Shown: piece after piece, positions 19,511 to 28,310 of the stretch
Numbering within the stretch: position 1 is the stretch's first letter
Layout of the letters: every line of letters begins with the position of its first letter
Origin: Benzoatithermus flavus
GTDB lineage: Bacteria; Pseudomonadota; Alphaproteobacteria; Geminicoccales; Geminicoccaceae
Length of the DNA stretch: 64,000 bases
Assembly (NCBI RefSeq): GCF_037908215.1
Contig: NZ_JBBLZC010000015.1
Span: forward strand, 1-64,000
Direction: 5' to 3'
Notes under the pieces: generated by a model
Seen by the model: the letters and a program-made list of their open reading frames with translations, nothing else
Told to the model about the DNA's origin: nothing
The model's database searches: none
Position numbers and translations under genes: made by a program

Positions 19511-20290
19511 TCAGAAGGCCGGGACCACCGCCCCCTCGAAGGTGTCCTCGATGAACCGGCGCACCTTGTCGTTCTGGTAGGACTCGATCAGCGTCTTGAC
19601 CCAGGGCTTGTTCTCGTCGCCGCGACGCACGACGATGAGGTTGGCGTAGGGGCTCTCGGGCGATTCGATCGCGATCGCGTCCTTCAAGGGGTTGAGCCCG
19701 GCCTCGAGCGCGTAGTTCGTGTTGATCGCCGCGGCGTCCACATCCTGGAGCGCTCGCGGGAGCTGGGCCGCGTCGATCTCGACGAAGGCGAGCTTCTTCG
19801 GATTCTCGGTGATGTCGAGGATGCCCGGCGTGAGGCCACGCGAGGGATCGACTTTGACGACCCCCTTCTGCTGCAGCAGCAGCAGCGCCCGGCCACCGTT
19901 CGAGGGATCGTTCGGGATCGCCACCTGGGCGCCAGCCGGCAGATCCTCGAGATTTCTGTACTTCCTGGAATAGACCCCCATGGGCTCGATGAAGTTCTTC
20001 GCGACCGCGACGAGGTCGTAGCCGCGATCCTGGATCTGCTGGTCGAGATAGGGCTCGTGCTGGAACGAGTTGGCGTCGAGGTCGCCCGAGGCCAGGGCCT
20101 GGTTGGGCAGGATGTAGTCCGAGAAGGTGATGATCTCGAGGTCGAGCCCCTTCTCCTTGGCGATGTCGCGCACGACCTCCATCACCTGCTCGTGGGTCCC
20201 GGCGGAAACGCCGATCTTGACCGTCTGCGCCGCGAAGGCGGGCACGGCCAGAAGAGCCGCCATCAGGGCGGCACTGACAAGACGCAGCAT
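19511..20290 (-). CDS. metQ: Methionine ABC transporter substrate-binding protein
   Basis: 259-residue binding protein of the NlpA/MetQ family. The signal peptide ends VPAFAAQ without a lipobox Cys, so this form is predicted to be free in the periplasm rather than a lipoprotein as in E. coli. Family motifs: VKIGVSAGTHEQVMEVV, YILPNQALASGDLDANSFQHEPYL, IPNDPSNGGRALLLLQ and INTNYALEAGL. Third gene of the metNIQ operon, 33 bases after metI, and convergent with the upstream binding-protein gene (stops 11 bases apart). Confidence 0.93.
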   Translation of the reverse strand: MLRLVSAALMAALLAVPAFAAQTVKIGVSAGTHEQVMEVVRDIAKEKGLDLEIITFSDYILPNQALASGDLDANSFQHEPYLDQQIQDRGYDLVAVAKNFIEPMGVYSRKYRNLEDLPAGAQVAIPNDPSNGGRALLLLQQKGVVKVDPSRGLTPGILDITENPKKLAFVEIDAAQLPRALQDVDAAAINTNYALEAGLNPLKDAIAIESPESPYANLIVVRRGDENKPWVKTLIESYQNDKVRRFIEDTFEGAVVPAF

Positions 20291-20323
20291 GTTCAGTTCC
20301 TCGATGTCGATGGGAAAGAACGA

Positions 20324-20983
20324 TCAGCGAGCGCGGCGGTTCACGCGCCGTGCGAGATGGTCGCCTGCGGCTTGGACGAGCTGGACCATGACGACCAGCA
20401 GCACGACCACGGCCAGCATCACCTCGGGGCGGAAACGCTGGTAGCCGTAGCGGATGCCGAGATCGCCGAGCCCCCCGCCGCCCACGGCTCCCACCATGGC
20501 GGAGTAGCCGATCAGCGTGACGATGGTCAGCGTGAGCCCGTGGATCAGGCCCGGCAGCGCTTCGGGCAGGAGCACCTTCGTCACCACCTGCCAGGGCCGC
20601 GCCCCCATGGCGCGCGCGGCCTCGATCAGCCCCGGATCGACCTCGCGCACGGCCCCTTCGACCACGCGGGCGATGAACGGCACGATGCCGAGCGTCAGGG
20701 GGACGATGGCGGCCGTGGTGCCGATGGTGGTGCCGACCAGAAGCCGCGTGAACGGGATGATCGCGACCACGAGGATGATGAACGGCAGCGAGCGGCCGAT
20801 ATTGACGATCGCCCCGGCGATGCGCTGGAAGGCCGGGCTCTCCAGCATCTCGCCGCGGCCGGTCGTGGCGAGGAGCACGCCGAGCGGCAGCCCCATGATC
20901 GTGCCGAGCACCACCGCCACCGCGACCATGTAGAGCGTCTCGAGCGTGGCGGCCGCGAGCAGGCTAGTGAGCTGGGACCACAT
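20324..20983 (-). CDS. metI: Methionine ABC transporter permease
   Basis: 219-residue membrane permease with about five transmembrane helices. The EAA loop, which contacts the ATPase, reads EAARAMGARPWQVVTKVLLPEALPGLIHG, and PFIARVVEGAVREVDPGLI precedes it. Start codons are coupled: its beginning overlaps the metN 3 prime end by 20 bases. Together with MetN and MetQ it forms an importer for L- and D-methionine. Confidence 0.94.
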   Translation of the reverse strand: MWSQLTSLLAAATLETLYMVAVAVVLGTIMGLPLGVLLATTGRGEMLESPAFQRIAGAIVNIGRSLPFIILVVAIIPFTRLLVGTTIGTTAAIVPLTLGIVPFIARVVEGAVREVDPGLIEAARAMGARPWQVVTKVLLPEALPGLIHGLTLTIVTLIGYSAMVGAVGGGGLGDLGIRYGYQRFRPEVMLAVVVLLVVMVQLVQAAGDHLARRVNRRAR

Positions 20984-22016
20984 GACCCTTCACCTCCACG
21001 CCGAGGCCCAGGGAGCGGAGCCGCGCCACGACGCGATCCCTGACCTCGGGTCCGCCCGCGACCTCGACGACCATGACACCCACCGGGCGCTCGCGGACGT
21101 GCTCCACACGGGCGAAGACGATGTTGAGATCCGTCCCCGCCTCCCGCGCGATCCGTGCGATCACGGGCTCGTTGGCGGCGGGCCCGCGGAAGGTGACGCG
21201 CAAAAGCGCATCCGCACCTTCGGCCGCAGGTCCCTCCACGAGCCGCAAGGTGAGATCGGTCGGCAGCTCCAGCCCGAGCTCGGCCTCGACGAAACTCCGT
21301 GTGACGGGATGGCGGGGGGTCGTGAACAGCTCGGCCACGTCGCCCTGCTCGACGATCCGCCCGGCCTCGATGACGGCAACGCGATCGCAGAGTGCTCTGA
21401 TCACCGCCATCTCGTGGGTGATCAGCACCATCGTGAGGCCGAGGCGGCGGTTGATGTCGGCGAGCAGGGCCAGGATCTGCCGCGTGGTCTCGGGGTCCAA
21501 GGCACTCGTCACCTCGTCGAGCAGCAGCACGCGCGGCCGGCTCGCGAGCCCACGCGCGATGCCGACCCGCTGCTTCTGGCCGCCCGAGAGTGTCGCGGGA
21601 TAGGCGTCCCGCTTGTCGGCGAGGCCCACGAGCTCGAGGAGCGGCATGACCTCGGCCAGGATCTCCTGCCGGCGCCTGCCCTGCAGCTCGAGCGGCAGGG
21701 CCACGTTACCCAGCACGGTGCGCGACGACAGGAGGTTGAAGTGCTGGAACACCATGCCGATCGAGCGCCGCGCGGTCTCGAGGCCGCGCGGATCGAGGGC
21801 CGTGAGATCCACCCCCTCGACGACGACGCGCCCCCTGGTCGGGCGTTCGAGCAGGTTGATGGTGCGGAGCAGGGTGCTCTTGCCGGCACCGCTGCGACCG
21901 ATGATGCCGAAGATCTCCCCCTGCGCGATCTCGAGGTCGATGCCGGCGAGGACACGCAGGGTCTCGCCCGGCCTCTTGCCGGAGAAGGTCTTCTCGATGC
22001 CGGAAAGCTGGATCAT
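20964..22016 (-). CDS. metN: Methionine ABC transporter ATP-binding protein
   Basis: 350-residue ATPase. Walker A is GRSGAGKSTLLRTINLLERP (near 38), the signature is LSGGQKQRVGIARGLA, and Walker B is VLLLDEVTSALDPET. The C-terminal quarter (about 270-345) is the NIL domain, which binds methionine and trans-inhibits transport in MetN proteins. First gene of the metNIQ operon. The leader 22017-22130 contains a SAM-II riboswitch and a terminator-like hairpin, so the operon is expected to be shut off when SAM is plentiful. Confidence 0.95.
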   Translation of the reverse strand: MIQLSGIEKTFSGKRPGETLRVLAGIDLEIAQGEIFGIIGRSGAGKSTLLRTINLLERPTRGRVVVEGVDLTALDPRGLETARRSIGMVFQHFNLLSSRTVLGNVALPLELQGRRRQEILAEVMPLLELVGLADKRDAYPATLSGGQKQRVGIARGLASRPRVLLLDEVTSALDPETTRQILALLADINRRLGLTMVLITHEMAVIRALCDRVAVIEAGRIVEQGDVAELFTTPRHPVTRSFVEAELGLELPTDLTLRLVEGPAAEGADALLRVTFRGPAANEPVIARIAREAGTDLNIVFARVEHVRERPVGVMVVEVAGGPEVRDRVVARLRSLGLGVEVKGHVVPAH

Positions 22017-22035
22017 GGATGCCCGAAAACGACGA

Positions 22036-22062
22036 CACCGCCGCAGCTTCAGCCGGGCGGTG
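22036..22062 (-). terminator. Terminator-like hairpin between SAM-II aptamer and metN
   Basis: On the minus strand CACCGCC pairs with GGCGGTG (7 bp) and is followed by TCGTCGTTTTC. It lies between the aptamer and the metN start and could be the expression platform. The T-tract is short, so intrinsic termination is not certain. Confidence 0.45.
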
Positions 22063-22070
22063 CGGAGGCA

Positions 22071-22130
22071 CCCCTCGCTTTAGCCGCATTTCTAAGGCGC
22101 CCGCAATCTAAGGATCAAATCGGCGCCGCC
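22071..22130 (-). ncRNA. SAM-II riboswitch upstream of metNIQ
   Basis: Read on the minus strand, the segment matches the SAM-II aptamer part by part. P1 is GGCGCC (22127-22122) closed by GGCGCC (22101-22096). Loop 1 is GATTTGATCC followed by ATTGCG, and the 3 prime strand is AAATGCGGCTAAAG. The pseudoknot forms between TTGCG and TGCGG by G-C plus wobble pairs, as expected for SAM-II. The class is largely alphaproteobacterial and controls methionine and SAM genes. It starts about 110 bases before the metN ATG, with some 60 bases between aptamer and start codon. Confidence 0.85.
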
Positions 22131-22257
22131 CGGAGGCGCGCCTTAAGTAGGTCCCTCGCCGGCCGGCACCACACACGTTCCTGCAAGGCCGCCATGCACG
22201 GGAACCGACCGGCCGCGACGCTGGCGGTTCCCTGGCCGATGGTGCGATAAGACGCCC

Positions 22258-23046
22258 ATGCCGCGCAGCCCGCTGAAGCCCCTGGAGCCCGTCCCGCCCG
22301 CGATCCGCGTGGCGCTGGGCACGGCGTTCTTCGTCCTGTTCGTGCTCGCCTGGTGGGCCGCCACCGCGCTGGGCCTCGTCTCGCCGACCTTCCTCGCGAG
22401 CCCGTGGCAGATGGCGCACGAGGGCTGGCTGCTCCTCATCGAGTTCGGCTTTCTGTGGGACATCGGGATCACGGTCTGGCGCGTCGTCGGCGGCTTCGTG
22501 CTGGCGGCCCTCGTCGCCGTGCCGCTCGGCATCGCCATGGGCGCCTACAAGGCCATCGAGGCCTTCTTCGAGCCCGCGGTCTCGTTCGCGCGCTATCTCC
22601 CCGCCTCGGCTTTCATCCCGCTCCTGATCCTCTGGGCCGGAATCGGCGAGACCCAGAAGCTCCTCGTGATCTTCATCGGTTCGGTGTTCCAGATCATTCT
22701 CATGGTGGCGGTGACGGTCGGCAACACGCGACGCGATCTCGTCGAGGCCGCCTACACGCTGGGTGTCACCGACCGCAGCCTGGTCCGCCGCGTGCTGCTG
22801 CCGGCGAGTGCCCCGGAGATCGCCGAGATCCTGCGCCTCGTCCTGGGCTGGGCCTGGACCTACGTCATCGTCGCCGAGCTGATCGGCTCCTCCTCGGGCA
22901 TCGGCTACATGATCACGAACAGCCAGGCTCTCCTCAACACCGGCCAGATCATCTTCGGCATCATCGTCATCGGCTGCATCGGCCTCGTCTCGGACTTCCT
23001 GTTCAAGGCCCTGAACCGGGCGCTGTTCCCCTGGAGCCGGCTGTGA
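22258..23046 (+). CDS. ABC transporter permease, SsuC/TauC type
   Basis: 262-residue inner-membrane permease with about six helices. The EAA cytoplasmic loop is EAAYTLGVTDRSLVRRVLLPASAPEI. Other family stretches are YLPASAFIPLLILWAGIGETQKLLVI and WAWTYVIVAELIGSSSGIGYMI. It shares a GTGA overlap with the ATPase gene. Its substrate-binding protein is most likely the one at 18537-19499, separated by metNIQ on the other strand. The 127 bases between the SAM-II element and this ATG must hold promoters for both directions. Confidence 0.9.
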   Translation: MPRSPLKPLEPVPPAIRVALGTAFFVLFVLAWWAATALGLVSPTFLASPWQMAHEGWLLLIEFGFLWDIGITVWRVVGGFVLAALVAVPLGIAMGAYKAIEAFFEPAVSFARYLPASAFIPLLILWAGIGETQKLLVIFIGSVFQIILMVAVTVGNTRRDLVEAAYTLGVTDRSLVRRVLLPASAPEIAEILRLVLGWAWTYVIVAELIGSSSGIGYMITNSQALLNTGQIIFGIIVIGCIGLVSDFLFKALNRALFPWSRL

Positions 23047-23837
23047 CGGACCGGCTGGTCGTGGAAGGCGTGTCGCGTACCTTCGCGCCCTTGCGCGGCG
23101 GAGCACCCGTGCAGGCACTGGAGCCCGTCGATCTCGGGGTGGCCGACAACGACTTCATCACCATCCTGGGGCCATCGGGCTGCGGGAAGTCGACGCTGCT
23201 TCGGATCGTGGCCGGGCTCGACCGGCCGACAACCGGCCGTGTGCTCCTCGACGGGCACGAGATCCGGGGCCCGGGCCGCGACCGGGGCATGGTGTTCCAG
23301 AGCTACACGCTTTTCCCCTGGCTCACCGTCGCCGAGAACATCGCCTTCGGCCCGCGCGAACGCGGCGTGCCCAGGCCCGAGCGGGAGCGGATCACCGAGC
23401 TCTATCTCCGCCGCGTGGGCCTCGAGGCCTTCCGGAACCACTACCCGAAGCAGCTCTCGGGCGGGATGCAGCAGCGGACGGCGCTGGCGCGGGCGCTGGC
23501 CAACGATCCCGCGATCCTGCTGCTCGACGAGCCGTTCGGGGCGCTCGACAACCAGACCCGTGCCCTCATGCAGGAGCTGCTGCTCGGCATCTGGGAGCAG
23601 GACCGGAAGACCGTCCTGTTCGTCACCCACGACATCGAGGAGGCGATCTTCATGGCGAACCGGGTGGTCGTGTTCACCGCCCGACCCGGCCGGATCAAGG
23701 CGGAGGTGCCGATTCCGCTGCCGCATCCGAGAAACTACCGGATGAAGACCTCGCCCGAGTTCCAGGAGCTCAAGGCCCGGCTCACCGAGGAGATCCGGGT
23801 CGAAGCGCTCCGGGCGGCGGGGATGGATGCGGCTTGA
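23043..23837 (+). CDS. ABC transporter ATP-binding protein, SsuB/TauB type
   Basis: 264-residue ATPase: Walker A GPSGCGKSTLLRIVAGLDRP (near 45), signature LSGGMQQRTALARALA, Walker B ILLLDEPFGALDNQTR and switch His in VLFVTHDIEEAIFMA. The GTG start overlaps the permease stop (GTGA). The C-terminal tail (IPLPHPRNYRMKTSPEFQELKARL) is typical of nitrate/sulfonate/taurine transporters. Confidence 0.92.
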   Translation: MTDRLVVEGVSRTFAPLRGGAPVQALEPVDLGVADNDFITILGPSGCGKSTLLRIVAGLDRPTTGRVLLDGHEIRGPGRDRGMVFQSYTLFPWLTVAENIAFGPRERGVPRPERERITELYLRRVGLEAFRNHYPKQLSGGMQQRTALARALANDPAILLLDEPFGALDNQTRALMQELLLGIWEQDRKTVLFVTHDIEEAIFMANRVVVFTARPGRIKAEVPIPLPHPRNYRMKTSPEFQELKARLTEEIRVEALRAAGMDAA

Positions 23838-23896
23838 CGCGGCCCCGCGCTTGCCGCGATCTGCGGGCAGCCGCGAAACGGGAATCTTCTGTCGCC

Positions 23897-24175
23897 ATGC
23901 GCAAGACCACGGGCCTTCTGGCCTCTCTCGCCTGTCTCGCTGCCCTCACGGGCTGCACGGGTGCCAGGATCGTTTCGGCCGAAGGCCCGCGCGTGACCTA
24001 TAGCTGGGACGCACGCCAGACGAAGCTGGCGCGGGTCTTCGATCAGGCCACCTTCTACTGCAACCAGTGGCAGGCACCGCCCCAGCTCTTCGGCGATCAC
24101 GTCGAGGGCACGCGGCACACCACCACCTTCCTCTGCCGCGAGCGGTCGACACTGCCGTGGAACCGGCTGTTCTGA
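23897..24175 (+). CDS. Small predicted lipoprotein
   Basis: 92-residue exported protein of unknown function. A signal peptide ends in the lipobox LTGC (Cys near residue 19), and about 70 residues with two further Cys follow (FYCNQW; TFLCRER). It lies 59 bases after the ATPase gene and 13 bases before the amidase, so it may be part of that transcript. Confidence 0.65.
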   Translation: MRKTTGLLASLACLAALTGCTGARIVSAEGPRVTYSWDARQTKLARVFDQATFYCNQWQAPPQLFGDHVEGTRHTTTFLCRERSTLPWNRLF

Positions 24176-24188
24176 CGGAGACCGCACC

Positions 24189-25616
24189 ATGCCGACTCCT
24201 TCCGACCCGATCCGTCTTCCGGCCCGCACGGTCGTCCGGCTGCTCGAGCGGGGCGAGATCTCGCCGCTCGAGCTGATCGATGCCGCTCTTGCGCGCATCG
24301 CGGCGGTCGATCCTCTGGTCAACGCCGTGCCGACGCTCTGCCCCGAGCGCGCCCGCGCCCATGCGCTGCGGCTCATGGAGGAGGGCGAGCCCGAGGACCG
24401 TCGTGGCCGGCTCGCCGGCCTGCCGGTGCTGATCAAGGACATGGTCGAGGTCGCGGGCGTGCGCACGACGTTCGGCTCGCCGATCTTCGAGGACCACGTG
24501 CCCGAGCGGTCGGCCTACGAGGTCGAGCGGATCGAGGCCAGGGGCGGCATCGTGCTCGGCAAAACCAACACGCCCGAGTTCGCCGCCGGGGCCAATACCT
24601 TCAACGAGGTGTTCGGCGTCACGCGCAACCCGTGGAATCGAGCGCTCACCTGCGGCGGCTCGTCGGGCGGCTCGGCGGTGGCGCTCGCGACCGGCATGGC
24701 GTGGCTCGCCGACGGCTCCGACCTCGGCGGCAGCTTGCGCACGCCGGCATCGTTCTGCGGGGTCGTGGGCCTGCGGCCCTCGCCCGGCCGGGTGCCGAGC
24801 GGGCCGGCGGCGCTGCCGTTCGACACGCTCTCCGTCGAGGGCCCGATGGCGCGCGACGTGCGCGATCTGGCGCTGTTCCTGGACACGATGGCAGGGTTCG
24901 ATCCGCGCGATCCCTTGAGCTTCGCAGCACCGGTCACGTCCTTCGCGGAAGCCGTCGAGCGCCCGGTGGCTCTCCGGCGGGTGGCGTTCAGCCCCGATCT
25001 CGGCGGCATCACGCCGGTGGATGCGGAGGTGGCCGCGATCTGCCGCAGCGCCGCCCGGCGCTTCGGCGAGCTCGGGGCCGAGGTCGTGGACGGCTCGCCC
25101 GATCTCAAGCGCGCTACCGAGGTGTTCACGACCCTTCGCGCCGCTCGGTTCGCGGCCACGAAGGCGCCGCTGCTCGAGCGGCACCGCGATCTCCTCAAGC
25201 CCGAGGTGATCTGGAACATCGAGCACGGGCTGCAGCTCGACGCCGCCGCGATCGGCCGGGCCGAGCGCGAGCGCGGCGAGCTGCAGCGGAGCACGGCCCG
25301 GTTCTTCGAGGACCACGACCTCCTGCTCTGCCCGGCCGCGATCGTGCCGCCCTTCGCCTGCGAGACCCGCTATCTCGAGGAGCTGAACGGCCATCGTTTC
25401 CCGAGCTATGTCGACTGGATCGCGATCACCTACGCCATCACGCTCACCGGCTGCCCGGCGCTTTCGCTGCCCTGCGGCTTCACCGGAAGCGGGCTGCCGG
25501 TGGGGCTGCAGATCGTGGGCCCGCCGCGCGGCGAGGCGAAGCTGCTCGCTGCCGCGGCGATGCTGGAAGACCTTTTGGGCGTGAGCCCGAAGACGCCGAT
25601 CGACCCGCACAGCTGA
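24189..25616 (+). CDS. Amidase signature family enzyme
   Basis: 475-residue amidase with the Ser-cisSer-Lys triad: the Lys in GLPVLIKDMVEVAG (near 85) and the two Ser in the signature CGGSSGGSAVALATGMAWLADGSDLGGSLRTPASFCG (spanning about 155-192). The family hydrolyses amide bonds in many small molecules; the substrate cannot be read from sequence. Position behind the ABC transporter suggests it acts on an imported amide. No signal peptide is visible, so it is cytoplasmic. Confidence 0.87.
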   Translation: MPTPSDPIRLPARTVVRLLERGEISPLELIDAALARIAAVDPLVNAVPTLCPERARAHALRLMEEGEPEDRRGRLAGLPVLIKDMVEVAGVRTTFGSPIFEDHVPERSAYEVERIEARGGIVLGKTNTPEFAAGANTFNEVFGVTRNPWNRALTCGGSSGGSAVALATGMAWLADGSDLGGSLRTPASFCGVVGLRPSPGRVPSGPAALPFDTLSVEGPMARDVRDLALFLDTMAGFDPRDPLSFAAPVTSFAEAVERPVALRRVAFSPDLGGITPVDAEVAAICRSAARRFGELGAEVVDGSPDLKRATEVFTTLRAARFAATKAPLLERHRDLLKPEVIWNIEHGLQLDAAAIGRAERERGELQRSTARFFEDHDLLLCPAAIVPPFACETRYLEELNGHRFPSYVDWIAITYAITLTGCPALSLPCGFTGSGLPVGLQIVGPPRGEAKLLAAAAMLEDLLGVSPKTPIDPHS

Positions 25617-25643
25617 GCGATTCGGGGCGGGCCGGCGGCCGGC

Positions 25644-25976
25644 TCAGCCCGACGCTGCCGATCCTGCCTCGCCGCTCGCGGCCAGCGCCGTGCGCAAGGC
25701 GGCCGCCGCCTCCTGGATCGCCGCACGATGGGGAGCGGCGATCTCCTGGGCGGAGAGGACCCGGCCGAGCTCGGTCAGGATGTCGGCGAGAAGATACCAG
25801 TGCAGGTGCAGCTCGACGATGCGCTTCTCCTCGCCGGTCCGCACCAGGCGCAGCATCGCCCCTTCCGCGTCGGTCCTGACCTCGAACGCCGAAGCGCGGC
25901 CGAACGAGCCCATATAGGCCTTGTCGGGAAAGTCGAGCGCCACCTCGGCACGGTCGGTGATCGGCTTCAGGGTCAT
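25644..25976 (-). CDS. Conserved hypothetical protein, 110 residues
   Basis: Cytoplasmic protein with no recognised domain. An extended beta-rich N-terminal half (VALDFPDKAYMGSFGRASAFEVRTDAEGAMLRLVRTG) is followed by a helical half with a His-rich turn (ELHLHWYLLADILTELGRVL). A strong GGAGAGGAGG site precedes the ATG at 25976. It is divergent from the corrinoid operon, with 194 bases between the starts, so it may share its promoter region. Function unknown. Confidence 0.55.
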   Translation of the reverse strand: MTLKPITDRAEVALDFPDKAYMGSFGRASAFEVRTDAEGAMLRLVRTGEEKRIVELHLHWYLLADILTELGRVLSAQEIAAPHRAAIQEAAAALRTALAASGEAGSAASG

Positions 25977-26085
25977 GGCCGCCTCCTCTCCTCGCATCCC
26001 GCCCGGTCTTGCCATCCCGAGGCGTGCATCTCAACTTCCGCCGAGGGACGACCGGCAGCACTCCTGGTCGCGAACGTCGCGGTCC

Positions 26086-26115
26086 GTGTCGCGGCTGCGC
26101 AAGCTGCGGCGACAC
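26086..26115 (+). promoter_or_regulatory. Stem-loop in the leader of the corrinoid operon
   Basis: GTGTCGC and GCGACAC form a perfect 7-bp stem around an imperfectly paired 16-base interior, ending 55 bases before the corrinoid protein start. It has no T-run. It could be an mRNA leader structure or an operator; there is no match to a riboswitch I know. Confidence 0.3.
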
Positions 26116-26170
26116 GCGATCCTTAGGAGAGTCTGGCCGACCTTTGGGCCTTTCAAGTTAGGGGTGGCCG

Positions 26171-26883
<713 letters not shown>

Positions 26884-26884
<1 letters not shown>

Positions 26885-27510
26885 TGCCGATGGCCTCCGC
26901 CTCGTCGCCGGCCGGATCTCCTCCAGGGCGCACGCTGCTGATCGCCTGCGGCGCCTTGGCGCGCGAGACCCTGGCGGCGATCGAGGCGAGCGGGCTTCAG
27001 GACCGGATCCGGATCACCTGCGTCTCGGCGCTCCTGCACAACCGGCCACAGCACATCCCCGAGGCCGTACGCGCCAAGATCCGCGAGCATCGCGACGACT
27101 TCGAGCGCATCTTCGTCCTCTACGGCGACTGCGGCACGGGCGGCGAGCTCGACCGGGTGCTGGCCGAGGAGGGAGTGGAGCGGATCGAAGGGCCGCACTG
27201 CTACGCCTTCTATGCCGGGCAGGATGTGTTCGACGCGCTCTCGGATGCCGAGCCCGGCACGTTCTACCTCACCGACTTCCTGGTCCGGCAGTTCGACACG
27301 CTGGTGATCGAAGGCCTCGGCCTCGACCGCCATCCCGAGCTCCTGCCGCTCTATTTCGGCAACTACAAGCGCCTGGTCTATCTGGCGCAGACCGAGGATC
27401 CCGAGCTGCGGGCGGCGGCCGAGGCCGCGGCCGAGCGTTTGGGTCTCGCTTACGAATATCGCTTCACGGGGCTTTCCGGCCTTGCCGCCTTCGTGCGGTC
27501 GGCCGGCTGA
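26884..27510 (+). CDS. DUF1638 family protein
   Basis: 208-residue protein of the DUF1638 family, function unknown. Visible conserved stretches: LLIACGALARETLAAIEASG, LHNRPQHIPEAVRAKIREHRDDFERIFVLYGDCGTGGELDRVLAEEGVERI, GPHCYAFYAGQDVF and GTFYLTDFLVRQFDTLVIEGLG. The repeated Cys/His positions (ACGAL, GDCGTG, GPHCYAF) look like a metal or cofactor site; family members are regularly found beside corrinoid methyltransferase genes. Its start shares one base with the corrinoid protein stop. A role in corrinoid loading, repair or sensing is inference. Confidence 0.85.
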
Positions 27511-27524
27511 GGACGGCGCCTGCC

Positions 27525-27827
27525 ATGGCTGAGAAGGTGATCGTTTACTGGCGGGACATTCCCGCGCAGGTGATCGTCAAGGCGGGCCGCAAGGCCGCCA
27601 AGCGCCAGCTCTCCGAGCGTTTCGAGCAGGCGATCGACCGGGCGGCGATGCGCGCCAGGCTCACCGGCACCGACGCCTATCTCGAGCAGTGGCGCCGCTC
27701 GGAGCCCGCCCCTTGCAGCGACGATCTCGAGGCCGAAGCCGCCGCTGCGGCCGAAGCGCTCGAGGCCGAATACACGCAAGAACGCTTGCGCGAGCTCGTC
27801 GCCAACGGCGGCAACGCTCGAACCTGA
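27525..27827 (+). CDS. Virulence-factor (PF13769) family small protein
   Basis: 100-residue protein of the family annotated 'virulence factor', a label with no bearing here. Features: KVIVYWRDIPAQVIVKAGRKAAKRQLSERFEQAIDRAAMRARLTGTDAYLEQW, then an acidic, Ala-rich helix. It lies 14 bases after DUF1638 and 21 bases before the MTHFR-C gene. Conservation within this operon type suggests a role in the corrinoid system, but no activity is known. Confidence 0.82.
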   Translation: MAEKVIVYWRDIPAQVIVKAGRKAAKRQLSERFEQAIDRAAMRARLTGTDAYLEQWRRSEPAPCSDDLEAEAAAAAEALEAEYTQERLRELVANGGNART

Positions 27828-27848
27828 GCCGGATCGGAGCTTCCCGCC

Positions 27849-28310
27849 ATGTATGCCGTCCGCCTCTGGTCGGTGCGCCATGCCCGTTTCTGGGAGTGGT
27901 TCTACCAGCATTTCGAGTGGGCCTACGTCGCCGCCGGCCCCATTTTACGCAAAATCGGCTACGACCGGCTGGAGAAGCCGGTCGCCGTGGTCGAGCGCAA
28001 CGTCAAGGGCTTCCTGTTCGACTGCCAGATGTGCGGCCAGTGCATCCTGAGCTCGACCGGCATGTCGTGCCCGATGAACTGCCCGAAGCAGATGCGCAAC
28101 GGCCCCTGCGGCGGAGTCCGCCCCAACGGCCACTGCGAGGTCAAGCCCGAGATGCGCTGTGTCTGGGTGCAGGCCTGGGAGGGCTCGCGCCGCATGGAAG
28201 GGGGCGACCGGATCACGGTGCTCCAGCCGCCGGTGGACAACCGCAAGCGCGGTAGCTCGGCCTGGCTCAGGATCGTGCGCGAGCACGAGAAGACCGGCGA
28301 GGCCGCATGA
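27849..28310 (+). CDS. Methylenetetrahydrofolate reductase C-terminal (MTHFR_C/MetV-like) Cys-rich protein
   Basis: 153-residue protein with the MTHFR_C domain. Eight Cys lie at residues 59, 62, 65, 74, 78, 87, 96 and 104 (DCQMCGQCIL, CPMNCPKQMRNGPCGGV, HCEVKPEMRCVW), a pattern suited to Fe-S or zinc binding. In acetogens the comparable MetV protein pairs with MetF as a two-subunit methylene-THF reductase. Here it directly precedes a metF gene and overlaps it by 4 bases (ATGA), which fits a MetV-MetF enzyme. The N-terminal 55 residues are aromatic-rich (FWEWFYQHFEWAYVAAG) and may dock the partner. Confidence 0.87.
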   Translation: MYAVRLWSVRHARFWEWFYQHFEWAYVAAGPILRKIGYDRLEKPVAVVERNVKGFLFDCQMCGQCILSSTGMSCPMNCPKQMRNGPCGGVRPNGHCEVKPEMRCVWVQAWEGSRRMEGGDRITVLQPPVDNRKRGSSAWLRIVREHEKTGEAA

